From: Thermoleophilia bacterium
Lineage (GTDB): Bacteria > Actinomycetota > Thermoleophilia > Miltoncostaeales > Miltoncostaeaceae
Reading direction: 5' to 3'
Assembly (NCBI GenBank): GCA_017882545.1
Contig: JADGPG010000013.1
Span: 1-36,473 of the forward strand
DNA length: 36,473 bases
The notes under the pieces: generated by a model
Seen by the model: the letters and a program-made list of their open reading frames with translations, nothing else
What the model was told of the DNA's origin: nothing
Database searches by the model: none
Made by a program: the position numbers and the translations under genes
Shown: piece after piece, positions 25,141 to 33,218 of the stretch
How positions within the stretch are numbered: the stretch's first letter is position 1
Layout of the letters: each line of letters opens with the position of its first letter

Positions 25141-26535
25141 CTAACAGACGCCGGCACGGGCCCTGCGGGCACGTGCCGCGACCGCTTCCTCGTCAACGCC
25201 GGCAACCACCCCGTCCGCAAACCGCCGGACGCCGCGGGTCCAGACGCCCGTGATGCGGGCCCCGGGGTCGAGCATCGCCACGTGCGGGTCGACCCCGGCG
25301 ATGGGTGTCGGGACATCGATCGCGACGATGTCCGCCCGCTTTCCCGGAGTCAGGGTCCCGATCTCACGATCCCGCCCGAGGGCCTCGGCGCCCCCGAGGG
25401 TCATCATGCGCACCAGGTCCATGGGCTGGATGGTGGCACCGGCTGCACGATGGACCAGACCACACGCCCGCGCTTCGGCCCTGACGTCGTAGCTTCCCGC
25501 ACTCGCCGGGCTGTCCGTGCCGAGGCCGACCCGGACCCCCGCGTCCCAGAGCGCCTCAAGCGGCGCGACCCCGCAGCCGAGGTTCGCATTGGAGATCGGG
25601 CAATGGGCCACCGCTACTCCATGCTCGGCGAGGATCCGGGGCTCACCCGGCGTCAGTTGCACACAGTGGGCGGCGACCATGCCCGGACGCAAGCCCCCGC
25701 TGCGCGCGACACGCGCCACGGCGCCGTCACCGAGCGCGCCCGGCCACTGCGCCGGACTGCCAAACCGGCCCGCGAACGCATCGGCGATGGTTCCGCCACC
25801 GGTCGTGATCGCCAGGAGTTCGGCGGGCGACTCGGCGAGGTGGCTCGTCCAGGTCGCCGAGGCGTAGTCCGGAAGGCCGAAGAGCCGTCTCCACAGTGGC
25901 GGCCCGACGGAATACGGTGCGTGGGGAGCGATGCCGACGTTCACCCCGCCGCCGCCTACGACGCGTTCGAACGCATCGCGAAGGCGTGCGGCAGACGCAT
26001 CGACCGACTCCGGGCCCCCGGCACCGAACGCCTCGACACAGGTAGTGCCCGTCAGGCCCACGCGTCGCATCGCGGCGGCGCCGGCACCGGTCGGCCCGGA
26101 ATCACACATCGTCGTCGTCCCCGACCTGAGCGCGGCGAGGGCCCCGACATCGACAGCTGCGTGGGTGAAGTCGGGATCGGCGACCGCGATCGCCGCGAGG
26201 AAAGCGCCGAGCCAGCGTCCGAATTCGCCGCCCGGCGCCAGCCCACCGGCCAGCGCCCACTCGAGATGGCAATGCGCGTCGACGAAGCCCGGGGCGAGGA
26301 CGGACGGGCCGAGGTCGACGACCGCGACGCCGGGGTGGGCACTCCGCAACGCGTCCGCAGGGCCGACGGCGCAGATCACCCCGGACTCGATCAGGACGGC
26401 ACCGTGGGGGGTGACCGGACCATCGCCATGGACGATCCAATCGGCGGCGAGAAGTGCGCTAGTGGTGCTCGACGTCGTGGGTGTCCGCCGGCTTCGACTC
26501 GGCGTCCGTGGACTCGGCGGGCGGCGCGGCCTCAT
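25141..26535 (-). CDS. Amidohydrolase of the SsnA/MTA deaminase group, candidate aminodeoxyfutalosine deaminase
   Basis: Metal-dependent hydrolase of about 430-464 aa. The barrel metal ligands are visible: HCHLEW after PGFVDA, TSHLAES, AHCVQLT and GTDSPAS. The PGFVDAHCHLEW-ALAGGL pattern recalls the deaminase (MqnX) that converts aminodeoxyfutalosine to futalosine in menaquinone synthesis, and this genome has mqnA and mqnC nearby. Other deaminases of the family remain possible. The start is unclear: homology begins at SALLAADWIVHGDG just after the tatA stop, where no ATG, GTG or TTG is in frame. The nearest in-frame ATG is at 26535, giving a 77-base overlap with tatA. Confidence 0.72.
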   Translation of the reverse strand: MRPRRPPSPRTPSRSRRTPTTSSTTSALLAADWIVHGDGPVTPHGAVLIESGVICAVGPADALRSAHPGVAVVDLGPSVLAPGFVDAHCHLEWALAGGLAPGGEFGRWLGAFLAAIAVADPDFTHAAVDVGALAALRSGTTTMCDSGPTGAGAAAMRRVGLTGTTCVEAFGAGGPESVDASAARLRDAFERVVGGGGVNVGIAPHAPYSVGPPLWRRLFGLPDYASATWTSHLAESPAELLAITTGGGTIADAFAGRFGSPAQWPGALGDGAVARVARSGGLRPGMVAAHCVQLTPGEPRILAEHGVAVAHCPISNANLGCGVAPLEALWDAGVRVGLGTDSPASAGSYDVRAEARACGLVHRAAGATIQPMDLVRMMTLGGAEALGRDREIGTLTPGKRADIVAIDVPTPIAGVDPHVAMLDPGARITGVWTRGVRRFADGVVAGVDEEAVAARARRARAGVC

Positions 26536-26668
26536 CGCCGGAGATGCCCTTCTTGAACTCACGCGCACTGCTGCCAAGACTGCGCCCCACTTCCGGCAGA
26601 CGCTTTGCGCCGAACAAGAGCAGAACGATGATGAGCAGCACGATCAGGTGCCAGGGCTGGATGTCCAC
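26459..26668 (-). CDS. tatA: Twin-arginine translocase subunit TatA/E
   Basis: 69 aa with the TatA layout: a short N-terminus, one transmembrane helix (LIVLLIIVLLLFG), the hinge FGAKRLPEVGRSLG, an amphipathic helix (SAREFKKGISG) and an acidic tail ending in a His-containing stretch (HDVEHH). TatA oligomers form the export path for folded proteins; Rieske proteins are typical Tat substrates. The start is a GTG at 26666-26668. The gene overlaps or abuts the amidohydrolase gene downstream. Confidence 0.9.
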   Translation of the reverse strand: MDIQPWHLIVLLIIVLLLFGAKRLPEVGRSLGSSAREFKKGISGDEAAPPAESTDAESKPADTHDVEHH

Positions 26669-26727
26669 CGATGCCTCGCTTGTATGCGTATGCCCCCGGG
26701 CGGGACAGCAGACGATGTCAGGGTAGC

Positions 26728-27159
26728 ATGACCGCTGTGACCGCCCTCCAGCTCACGAATCGCCCGCGTCGAATCGATCCGATCGCCGCCGCCTGGGGAG
26801 GGCTCGTTGGTGGTATCGGGCTCGTGGTCGCCGGCCCGCGGGAGCTGACGGTCCGGATCGGGATCGTCGTTGTCGTGGGAATCGTGGCGGGCTTCCTCAC
26901 CGGCATGCGGGCGATCCGGCACCGCGTCCTAAACGCGTTCGCGGCGTGGGTCGCCGCCAACGTCTTTTATGTGGCGTTCGTCCTCGCCGCGAGCCTGGTG
27001 CACGGGGCCACGGGACGAAGCCACGCGCCCGCGCTGCTGCCGGGCGGCCTGCGGACCTGGGGAACCGTCACCGCGATCAGCCTCGTCGCGACGATCGCCG
27101 GCGGGATGATCGCCAACTCGCTGCTGCGGCCCGCGGGCCGCGGCGCGAACTACCCCTGA
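26728..27159 (+). CDS. Four-helix membrane protein of unknown function
   Basis: 143 aa with four hydrophobic segments: [50 protein letters not shown] and [18 protein letters not shown]. The first segment is preceded by RRIDPIA and the C-terminus is short and basic. No family is recognised. The ATG at 26728 has AGGG just upstream; an ATG 19 codons earlier is in frame but lies over the tatA promoter region. It is divergent from tatA, and its last 10 bases overlap the end of the convergent dcd gene. Confidence 0.65.
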   Translation: MTAVTALQLTNRPRRIDPIAAAWGGLVGGIGLVVAGPRELTVRIGIVVVVGIVAGFLTGMRAIRHRVLNAFAAWVAANVFYVAFVLAASLVHGATGRSHAPALLPGGLRTWGTVTAISLVATIAGGMIANSLLRPAGRGANYP

Positions 27160-27707
27160 TCGGGGAAGTTCTTGTGGTACTCCGAGGCCGTCGGTCCGGA
27201 CTGTCCAAGGTACTTTCCGCGATAAGGCTGATCGACCGGGGTGGTCAGCGTCAAGAACGAGATCTGGCCGATCGGCATGCCGGGATAGATCGTGATCGGC
27301 AGGCGTGCGACGTTCGACAGTTCCAGCGTGATCTGACCGTCCCAACCCGGATCGATGTAGCCGGCGGTCGAGTGGATCAGCAGCCCAAGGCGGCCGAGGC
27401 TCGACTTGCCTTCCAGACGCGCCACCAGATCATCGGGGATGGCCACCCGTTCAAGGGTTGAGCCGAGCACGAACTCGCCCGGATGGAGAATGAACGGCTC
27501 GTCGCCGGTCATGGTCACGACATCAGTAAGGTCCGCCAGGGGCCGCCGGACGTCGATGAACGGCTGGCGATTGTTGTGGAACACCCGAAATTCGGACGAC
27601 ACGCGGACGTCGACTGACGACGGCTGCACCAGCGCGGGGTCGTAGGGGTCGATCTCGAGGCGACCGGCCTCGAGGTATTCGCGAATGGTGCGGTCAGAGA
27701 GAACCAT
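27150..27707 (-). CDS. dcd: dCTP deaminase, probably bifunctional (dUMP-forming)
   Basis: 185 aa trimeric enzyme of pyrimidine deoxynucleotide metabolism. Core motifs are [33 protein letters not shown], then [11 protein letters not shown] and [11 protein letters not shown]. The HSTAG version, in place of HVTAH, is what the Mycobacterium tuberculosis type shows, and those enzymes both deaminate dCTP and hydrolyse the triphosphate to give dUMP. The ATG at 27707 begins [11 protein letters not shown], matching the family start. It is divergent from lipA with a 50-base gap. Confidence 0.93.
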   Translation of the reverse strand: MVLSDRTIREYLEAGRLEIDPYDPALVQPSSVDVRVSSEFRVFHNNRQPFIDVRRPLADLTDVVTMTGDEPFILHPGEFVLGSTLERVAIPDDLVARLEGKSSLGRLGLLIHSTAGYIDPGWDGQITLELSNVARLPITIYPGMPIGQISFLTLTTPVDQPYRGKYLGQSGPTASEYHKNFPDQG

Positions 27708-27757
27708 GCGGGCTTGAGCGTACCCACCGGGACGGCCCATCCGCTACCCTCAGATCC

Positions 27758-28807
27758 GTGGACGTTGAACGTGGGTTTCGCATCGATGGGGCCGTGGACA
27801 CCGAGATGGAGTCCGCGATCCGCGACGCCCATCGCGCCGGCCGCGTCCCAGACCTGGTCGCAGGTGATCTTGTGCTTTCCGGCGGTCCGCTCGACCGCCT
27901 CGAGTTCGTCGACGTCTCCGTCGCGGAGTTGACCCAGCTCACCAGCGCCAAGCGGCTGCCCCGCTGGGTGATCGCCAAGAACCCGCTCTCGGGCGGGTAC
28001 GTCGACACCAAGGCGCTGATGCGCTCGAAGGGGCTGACGACCGTCTGCGAAGAGGCCGCCTGCCCGAACATCGGCCGCTGCTGGTCGCGGCTGACGGCGA
28101 CCTTCATGATCGCGGGCAGCAACTGCACCCGCGGGTGCCGCTTCTGCAACATCGCCACCGCGCGCCCGATTGGTCCTCCGGATGCCGACGAACCCGAGCA
28201 CGTCGCCGAGGCGGCCGCTCAGATGGGCCTGCGCTTCGTCGTCGTGACGGCGGTCGCCCGGGACGACCTGCCCGACGGCGGTGCCGCCCACTTCGCGGCG
28301 ACCATCCGGGCACTGCGCGAGCGCAGTCCCGGCATCAAGGTCGAGGTCCTCATCCCCGACCTTCGCGGGTCGCGGGATGCGCTGGACATCGTGATCGACG
28401 CCACCCCGGACGTGCTCAACCACAACACCGAGACGGTGCCACGGCTCTACTCGCGCGTGCGGCCGGGCGCACGGTACGAGCGGACGCTGGAGCTGCTGGC
28501 GCATTCGGTCGCGGCCGGCCTGCGCACCAAGACCGGCCTGATGGTCGGGCTTGGCGAACGCCTGCCCGAACTCACCGCCGTGTTTTCCGATCTGGTCTCG
28601 GTGGGCTGCGAGCTGGTCACCGTCGGCCAGTATCTGCGACCGACCCCGGACCACCTCCCGGTGAGCCGCTTCTACGCGCCCGCCGAATACCCGGCACTCG
28701 CCGCACGCGGCCGCGAACTCGGACTCGCCCACGTCGAGGCCGGGCCCCTGGTCAGGTCATCGTTCGAGGCCGATCGCGTCGCCGAACACGGGGCCGTCGC
28801 GGTCTGA
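27758..28807 (+). CDS. lipA: Lipoyl synthase with N-terminal extension
   Basis: Radical SAM enzyme that inserts two sulfurs into protein-bound octanoyl groups. Both clusters are present: the auxiliary CX5CX5C (Cys97, Cys102, Cys108 in CEEAACPNIGRC) and the radical SAM CX3CX2C (Cys123, Cys127, Cys130 in CTRGCRFC). The C-terminal RSS motif is present as VRSSFEAD. At 349 aa it is longer than usual because about 65 residues precede the typical RLPRW start, containing an acidic helix and the DLVLSGGPLDRLEFVDVS strand pattern. The GTG at 27758 is the first start in frame. lipB is not in the window. Confidence 0.93.
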   Translation: MDVERGFRIDGAVDTEMESAIRDAHRAGRVPDLVAGDLVLSGGPLDRLEFVDVSVAELTQLTSAKRLPRWVIAKNPLSGGYVDTKALMRSKGLTTVCEEAACPNIGRCWSRLTATFMIAGSNCTRGCRFCNIATARPIGPPDADEPEHVAEAAAQMGLRFVVVTAVARDDLPDGGAAHFAATIRALRERSPGIKVEVLIPDLRGSRDALDIVIDATPDVLNHNTETVPRLYSRVRPGARYERTLELLAHSVAAGLRTKTGLMVGLGERLPELTAVFSDLVSVGCELVTVGQYLRPTPDHLPVSRFYAPAEYPALAARGRELGLAHVEAGPLVRSSFEADRVAEHGAVAV

Positions 28808-28972
28808 CGGACATCGCCCACGCCCGTCGGATGGCGTCGGCCGGGATTTCGCCAAAACTCCGACCTGCACGACTCAAGTCGCGCGCGCATTCGCCGATAT
28901 CCAGAGTGCCGGCCGCAGGACCTCAGCGGGCACACGCCGACGGCACCCCCCGTCATTCCAAGGACGCCAGCG

Positions 28973-29395
28973 ATGCACGACTACCACACCAAGAAGATCT
29001 CCCTGCCAAGCGGCCAGTCGATCGAGATCATCTATCTGATCGATGCCGACGCGCAGAATGCGCAGGACGTCCCGGTGGCGGCAATCGACGCCGTCGAGAC
29101 CGCCCTGCCGCTGCACTGTTGCCCCGCCTGTGCGTCTGACCTGGTGTATCCGATGGCCTGGCAGGAGACCGCCGACGGCAACTGGCAGGTCGATCGTCGC
29201 TGCCCCAACTGCGAGTGGTTCCACGCCGGCGACTTCGGCCACGATGAGATCGAGCCCTTCGACGACGCGGTCGAGCTCGGCACCGAGATCCTGCTGACCG
29301 AGTTGCGGACCTGGACGTACGCCAACATGAGCGATGACGTCGAGCGTCTGATCGCCGCGCTCGACCGGGACCTGATCCAGCCGATCGACTTCTGA
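28973..29395 (+). CDS. Small protein with two CPxC knuckles (zinc-ribbon-like), function unknown
   Basis: 140 aa. The middle has HCCPACASDLVYPMAW and, about 30 residues on, RRCPNCEWF, two knuckles that together would bind one zinc. The sides are acidic and helical (DEIEPFDDAVELGTEILLTEL). AGGA lies eight bases before the ATG, so the start is good. It may bind nucleic acid or a partner protein; no enzyme motif is seen. The 165 bases between lipA and this gene look empty. Confidence 0.72.
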   Translation: MHDYHTKKISLPSGQSIEIIYLIDADAQNAQDVPVAAIDAVETALPLHCCPACASDLVYPMAWQETADGNWQVDRRCPNCEWFHAGDFGHDEIEPFDDAVELGTEILLTELRTWTYANMSDDVERLIAALDRDLIQPIDF

Positions 29396-29435
29396 TCCGG
29401 GCGCGCAGCGCCTCGGCATCAATAGAATCGTCGGT

Positions 29436-29756
29436 GTGTACGAGCTCAGTCCCACCGAGTCCTACGAGGCCTGGCAGGCCGGTGACGCGACGATCATCGA
29501 CGTGCGCGAAGTGGGCGAACACGTCCAGGCCCACGTCCCTGGGATCGCCCTCATCCCGATGAGTGAAATCCAGCAGCGCGTAGATGAGCTGCCCGACGGC
29601 CCGCTGATCATCATGTGTCAGTCAGGTTCGCGCTCGGCGCAGGTCGCGCTCTGGCTCGACGGTCTCGGCGACTACGGCGAGGTCGCCAACCTCGACGGCG
29701 GGATCGTCGGGTGGGCGAATGACGGCCTGCCGATCCAGACGGGCGCCGGCGACTAG
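29436..29756 (+). CDS. Single-domain rhodanese
   Basis: 106 aa rhodanese fold with DVREVGEHVQAHVPGI at the N-terminal CH2A region and the active-site loop MCQSGSRSAQ with the catalytic cysteine, then NLDGGIVGWANDGLP. These enzymes carry sulfane sulfur or, in this short form, often deliver sulfur to biosynthetic partners; lipA lies two genes upstream (inference). The start is a GTG at 29436. Its TAG stop lies in a CTAG that also forms the TAG stop of the convergent mqnC gene. Confidence 0.9.
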   Translation: MYELSPTESYEAWQAGDATIIDVREVGEHVQAHVPGIALIPMSEIQQRVDELPDGPLIIMCQSGSRSAQVALWLDGLGDYGEVANLDGGIVGWANDGLPIQTGAGD

Positions 29757-30853
29757 GCGGCGTACCGTTTGACGACCCGGTAGGCCGTGTCCCGCTGAAC
29801 GGCGATGCGCCCGGTGGCGCCGATCGCCGACACCATCCGCTCGGTGTCGAGCCGGAACGCGGTGCCGGCGGCGCGGACGACGTTCTCCTCGATCATGATC
29901 GAGCCCATGTCGTCGCAGCCAAACTCGAGTGCAAGCTGACCGACCCGCAACCCCTGGGTCACCCACGACGACTGCAAGTGGTCGAAGTTGTCGAGGTACA
30001 GACGGCTGACGGCGACCATCATCAGATAGTCGGCTGCGGTCGTGTGCTTGTGGTCATCGCCGCGGCGCGACCCGCCACCCGACTGGTAGCTCCAGCAGAC
30101 GAACGCCCGGAATCCCGGCTGCTCATCCTGAAGCTCGCGCAGGCGGCGCAGGTGCTCGACGCGGTCCTCGAGCGTGTCGACGGTCCCATACATCATCGTC
30201 GCGGACGTCGACAGACCCTGGCGATGCGCCTCGCGCATGACTCCGAGCCACTCGGCCGTTGTCGTCTTGCGCGGGGCGATGATCTCTCGCACCCGATCGA
30301 CGAGGATTTCGGCGCCGCCGCCCGGGATGGAATCGAGCCCCGCGGCGCGCAGACGGGCGATCGTCTCCTCAAGGGAGAGCTTCGAGTAGTGCCCGATGTG
30401 AAGCACCTCGGACGGTGACAGGGCGTGCAGATGGATGGGGTACCGCGCCTTGATGGAGCGGAACAGGTCCTCGTAGTAGTCGATCCGCAGTCCCGGGTGG
30501 TGGCCACCCTGCAGCAGCAGCGCGGTCCCGCCGAGCGCAAGGGTCTCCTCGATCTTGCGGAATATCACGGACTTCGGCAGGACGTAGCCCTCCGGGTCGC
30601 GCGGAAGCCGGTAGAACGCACAGAAGTCGCAGTCGGTGACGCAGAAGTTTGTGTAGTTGACGTTGCGGTCGATGATGAACGTCACCTGGCCCGGGTCGGT
30701 CACCCGGGCCCGCACGGCGTTCGCGGCGGCACCCACCCGCACCAGGTCGTTGCCGCGCAGCAATGCCAGCGCGTCCTCGTCGGTCAGCCGCTCACCCGAG
30801 AGCGCGCGCTCGATCGCGGTTGCGACGTCGTTGTCCGGAGCAACAGTGGTCAT
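29753..30853 (-). CDS. mqnC: Cyclic dehypoxanthinyl futalosine synthase (MqnC)
   Basis: Radical SAM enzyme of 366 aa that closes the ring of dehypoxanthine futalosine in the futalosine route to menaquinone. The sequence reads DRNVNYTNFCVTDCDFCAFYR, with Cys71, Cys75 and Cys78 as the 4Fe-4S ligands; the D-x-D-FCAFYR form is typical of MqnC more than MqnE. Later blocks are LLLQGGHHPG, SIPGGGAEI, ATMMYGTVDTLEDRVEHL and SWVTQGLRVGQLALEFGCDD. It is the last gene of the operon, 39 bases after mqnA. Confidence 0.93.
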   Translation of the reverse strand: MTTVAPDNDVATAIERALSGERLTDEDALALLRGNDLVRVGAAANAVRARVTDPGQVTFIIDRNVNYTNFCVTDCDFCAFYRLPRDPEGYVLPKSVIFRKIEETLALGGTALLLQGGHHPGLRIDYYEDLFRSIKARYPIHLHALSPSEVLHIGHYSKLSLEETIARLRAAGLDSIPGGGAEILVDRVREIIAPRKTTTAEWLGVMREAHRQGLSTSATMMYGTVDTLEDRVEHLRRLRELQDEQPGFRAFVCWSYQSGGGSRRGDDHKHTTAADYLMMVAVSRLYLDNFDHLQSSWVTQGLRVGQLALEFGCDDMGSIMIEENVVRAAGTAFRLDTERMVSAIGATGRIAVQRDTAYRVVKRYAA

Positions 30854-30892
30854 CGTGAGGTGGGCGTCCTTGTCGTCGATCGTGATCGCGGG

Positions 30893-31708
30893 TTAGGCCG
30901 CAAGCAACTCGGGAACCTGTTCCAGCTGGCCCGCCTCGCGGGCGAGGCGCAGGAACTCGCCCAGACCCGCACGCTCGGCCGCCCCGAAACCGTACCCCAG
31001 TCGGCGGAAGTACGCGGCGATGAAGTCCTCCGGAAACGGAAACCGCGCGGCGGCAGCCCGCACGACGGACTCGGGATCGCGTGCGAAGAACGATTGGGCT
31101 TCGGTCAGCAGGACTTGCAGTTGGCCCAGGACGTCACGCTGCGGCGGGGCGAGGTCCGCGCGGGCCGCCCACACGGCAAACACCATCGGCAGACCGGTCC
31201 GGGCCCTCCAGAGGGCGCCGAGATCGAACACGAACGGCGCGAAGGGATCGCGACCGCCCGTCAGCGCCTCGTCAGCGATCAGCAGCACCGCGTCATGTGC
31301 CGCCAGGGCGTCGTGCGGGGCGGAACTGAGCACCCGAAAGGAGGGCTCGGGTCCCAGCAGCACACGCAACAGTGCGACCGACGTGGCGCTGTGGGGCGTG
31401 ACCGCCACGGAGCGGATCTCCTCGAACGGCCTGGTCGAGAAGACGAGAATGGAATCGACCGCGCCATCCGCGGAGATACACGCCACCGGAACGAGCTCGA
31501 GGTCGTCAGCATGGCGCGCGAACGCGATGGACGACATCGCCGACACGTCGAGTTCACCGCGGGTGACCGCGCGGTTGAGGGTTGTCGGGAGCCCGTCCGT
31601 GAATGAGAACTGGGGTCCTCCGACGCGCTCGAGATGGTGATAGAGCGGATACATGTTCAGGGCCGAAATACGCCCCACGCGCAGGACGGGCAGCTGGGCG
31701 GTCGTCAT
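30893..31708 (-). CDS. mqnA: Chorismate dehydratase (MqnA)
   Basis: 271 aa protein of the periplasmic-binding-protein fold that dehydrates chorismate to 3-[(1-carboxyvinyl)oxy]benzoate, the first futalosine pathway step. Evidence: N-terminal RVGRISALNMYPLYHHL, the GELDVSAMSSIAFARH block, TPHSATSVALLRVLL and FDLGALWRARTGLPMVFAVW. The ATG at 31708 overlaps the preceding stop by 4 bases (ATGA). The frame extends upstream but only as a shadow of the neighbouring gene. Confidence 0.92.
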   Translation of the reverse strand: MTTAQLPVLRVGRISALNMYPLYHHLERVGGPQFSFTDGLPTTLNRAVTRGELDVSAMSSIAFARHADDLELVPVACISADGAVDSILVFSTRPFEEIRSVAVTPHSATSVALLRVLLGPEPSFRVLSSAPHDALAAHDAVLLIADEALTGGRDPFAPFVFDLGALWRARTGLPMVFAVWAARADLAPPQRDVLGQLQVLLTEAQSFFARDPESVVRAAAARFPFPEDFIAAYFRRLGYGFGAAERAGLGEFLRLAREAGQLEQVPELLAA

Positions 31709-32253
31709 CGCGGAACCGCCCGGTACCCGACCGCTCCGACCAGCCATTCGACGTCGGTCGTGTCGTCCTCCGGGAGCTGCCAATCGGTGGCGCCGAAAGC
31801 GACCGCAATCTGCGAGGCGGCAGCACCGAGATGTGCCCAGTCCGGGCGGACCTGCGTCCCGGACGGGAGGAGATAGCGGGCGATGCCGATAACGACGAGA
31901 TCCTCGACTCCCCACGATCCGGGGCGGTCTGCGTTCCCCTCGGCCGGCGCCGGCGACACCGCCCGCAGCAGCTCCGATTCACCCGCGAGCTCGGCCAATG
32001 CGATCAGGCGATCGATTGTGTGGGCCGCAGGCACACCCGCGCCGTAGCGCACGATCGCCTCGCTCGGAGTACCGGCCGCGTGGGCCGCGCGATGCGCGTC
32101 GATCGGCTCCTCGATGTTGCCGTCGCGGAGCCATGACGCCGGTGACGGTGCGCGGGAATATGTCACGGGGGCGCCCGGCACGACGCCGGCAAGATCGGCC
32201 GCACGCAGCGGGTCGGGCGTCTCCAACAGCGCGATCAGCTCGTCCCGGGTCAC
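31705..32253 (-). CDS. Radical-SAM-derived (MqnE/MqnC-like) protein lacking the Fe-S motif
   Basis: 182 aa, GTG start, 4-base overlaps with both neighbours, so it is an integral part of the menaquinone operon. The C-terminal half reads VEDLVVIGIARYLLPSGTQV then RPDWAHLGAAASQIAVAFGATDW, which parallels the C-terminal barrel of MqnC in this window (SRLYLDNFDHLQSSWVTQGLRVGQLALEFGCDD). A middle part (DAHRAAHAAGTPSEAIVRYG, TIDRLIALAELAGE) parallels MREAHRQGLSTSATMMYG and DRVEHLRRLRELQDE. The CX3CX2C region is missing; the protein has no cysteine at all. It may be a pseudo-enzyme or subunit acting with MqnA or MqnE; aminofutalosine synthase itself is not seen here. Confidence 0.7.
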   Translation of the reverse strand: MTRDELIALLETPDPLRAADLAGVVPGAPVTYSRAPSPASWLRDGNIEEPIDAHRAAHAAGTPSEAIVRYGAGVPAAHTIDRLIALAELAGESELLRAVSPAPAEGNADRPGSWGVEDLVVIGIARYLLPSGTQVRPDWAHLGAAASQIAVAFGATDWQLPEDDTTDVEWLVGAVGYRAVPR

Positions 32254-33218
32254 TTGTACCGGTCCACGACGCCGTCGGCCACGAGCGTCAGCGCACGGAC
32301 GTCGGCACCGTCGACGGGACCCTCAAGCACGGCACGGGCATCGGCGACGTATGCCAGTGCGCGCTCCCTGGCACGGGCGACGCCGCTGTGTCCGACCAGA
32401 CGGGCGCAGAGCGACTCGATCGCGTTGTCGGCTTCGACCGCCGCGATCGCCCCGGCCAGGGCCGGCTCGTCCTGAATCGCGTAGATCATCGGCAGTGTCA
32501 CGGTACCGTCGCGCAGGTCCGCGCCGCGGCGCTTGCCCGTGTCGATCGGGTCACCGGTGATGTCGAGGATGTCATCGAAGATCTGGAACGCCATGCCGAC
32601 CGACTCGCCGAATGCCGCGACGTTGAGCTGCGCCGGCAGCGGCGCGCCGCCGAGCATCGCCCCGAGGCGGCAGGCCGCGGCAAACAGCGATGCGGTCTTC
32701 CGCCGGACCCTGTCCAGATACGCGGCCTCGGTGAGGGCCACGTCAAACGCCGCACGACCCTGGGCGAGCTCACCTCGCGACAGGTCGAGTGCAGACTCCG
32801 CCAGGATCTCGATGGCCTCGGGCCGGCCGCCGCCGGCAAGTTCCGCAAATGCCTGGGCGAACAGGTAGTCGCCGACCTGAACGGCCGTCTCTGATCCGTT
32901 CGCCGAGGCGACCGTCTCCCGCCCGCGACGCATCGTCGCGCCATCCAACAGGTCGTCGTGGACGAGCGTCGCCATGTGGACCAGCTCGACGGATGCCGCC
33001 GCCCGTACCACGGGCTCGCCAACGGCCCCGCCGGCGCAGGCGAAGACGAGCAGAGGACGCAACCGCTTGCCACCTGCCGCAAGCGTAGATCCCCCGGGGA
33101 CGGACACCGCGTCGATGCCGTCGCCGACGATCGTCGCCAACCGGAGCTCGGCGGCCCGTAAGGCGGCCCTCAGGCCCGGTGTGACCAGCTGTGCTGTCGG
33201 CTGCGCCGTCGCGCTCAC
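32250..33218 (-). CDS. Polyprenyl diphosphate synthase, long-chain (menaquinone side chain)
   Basis: 322 aa trans-isoprenyl diphosphate synthase. The first aspartate-rich motif is VHDDLLDGA followed by MRRG, the second FQIFDDILDITGD; GGKRLRPLL forms the substrate-binding region near the N-terminus. It lengthens farnesyl or geranylgeranyl diphosphate; chain length cannot be stated from sequence alone. Placement between ubiE/menG and mqnA points to the menaquinone tail. The GTG at 33216-33218 overlaps the upstream stop by 4 bases; sequence further upstream in frame is a shadow. Confidence 0.92.
   Translation of the reverse strand: MSATAQPTAQLVTPGLRAALRAAELRLATIVGDGIDAVSVPGGSTLAAGGKRLRPLLVFACAGGAVGEPVVRAAASVELVHMATLVHDDLLDGATMRRGRETVASANGSETAVQVGDYLFAQAFAELAGGGRPEAIEILAESALDLSRGELAQGRAAFDVALTEAAYLDRVRRKTASLFAAACRLGAMLGGAPLPAQLNVAAFGESVGMAFQIFDDILDITGDPIDTGKRRGADLRDGTVTLPMIYAIQDEPALAGAIAAVEADNAIESLCARLVGHSGVARARERALAYVADARAVLEGPVDGADVRALTLVADGVVDRYK

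Noticed and set aside
27515-28732. Long minus-strand frame opposite lipA
   Set aside because: Shadow of lipA, which has all its cysteine motifs on the plus strand.
29399-29412. Small GGCGC/GCGCC hairpin between the CPxC protein and rhodanese genes
   Set aside because: Five base pairs with a 3-base loop is too weak to call a terminator here.
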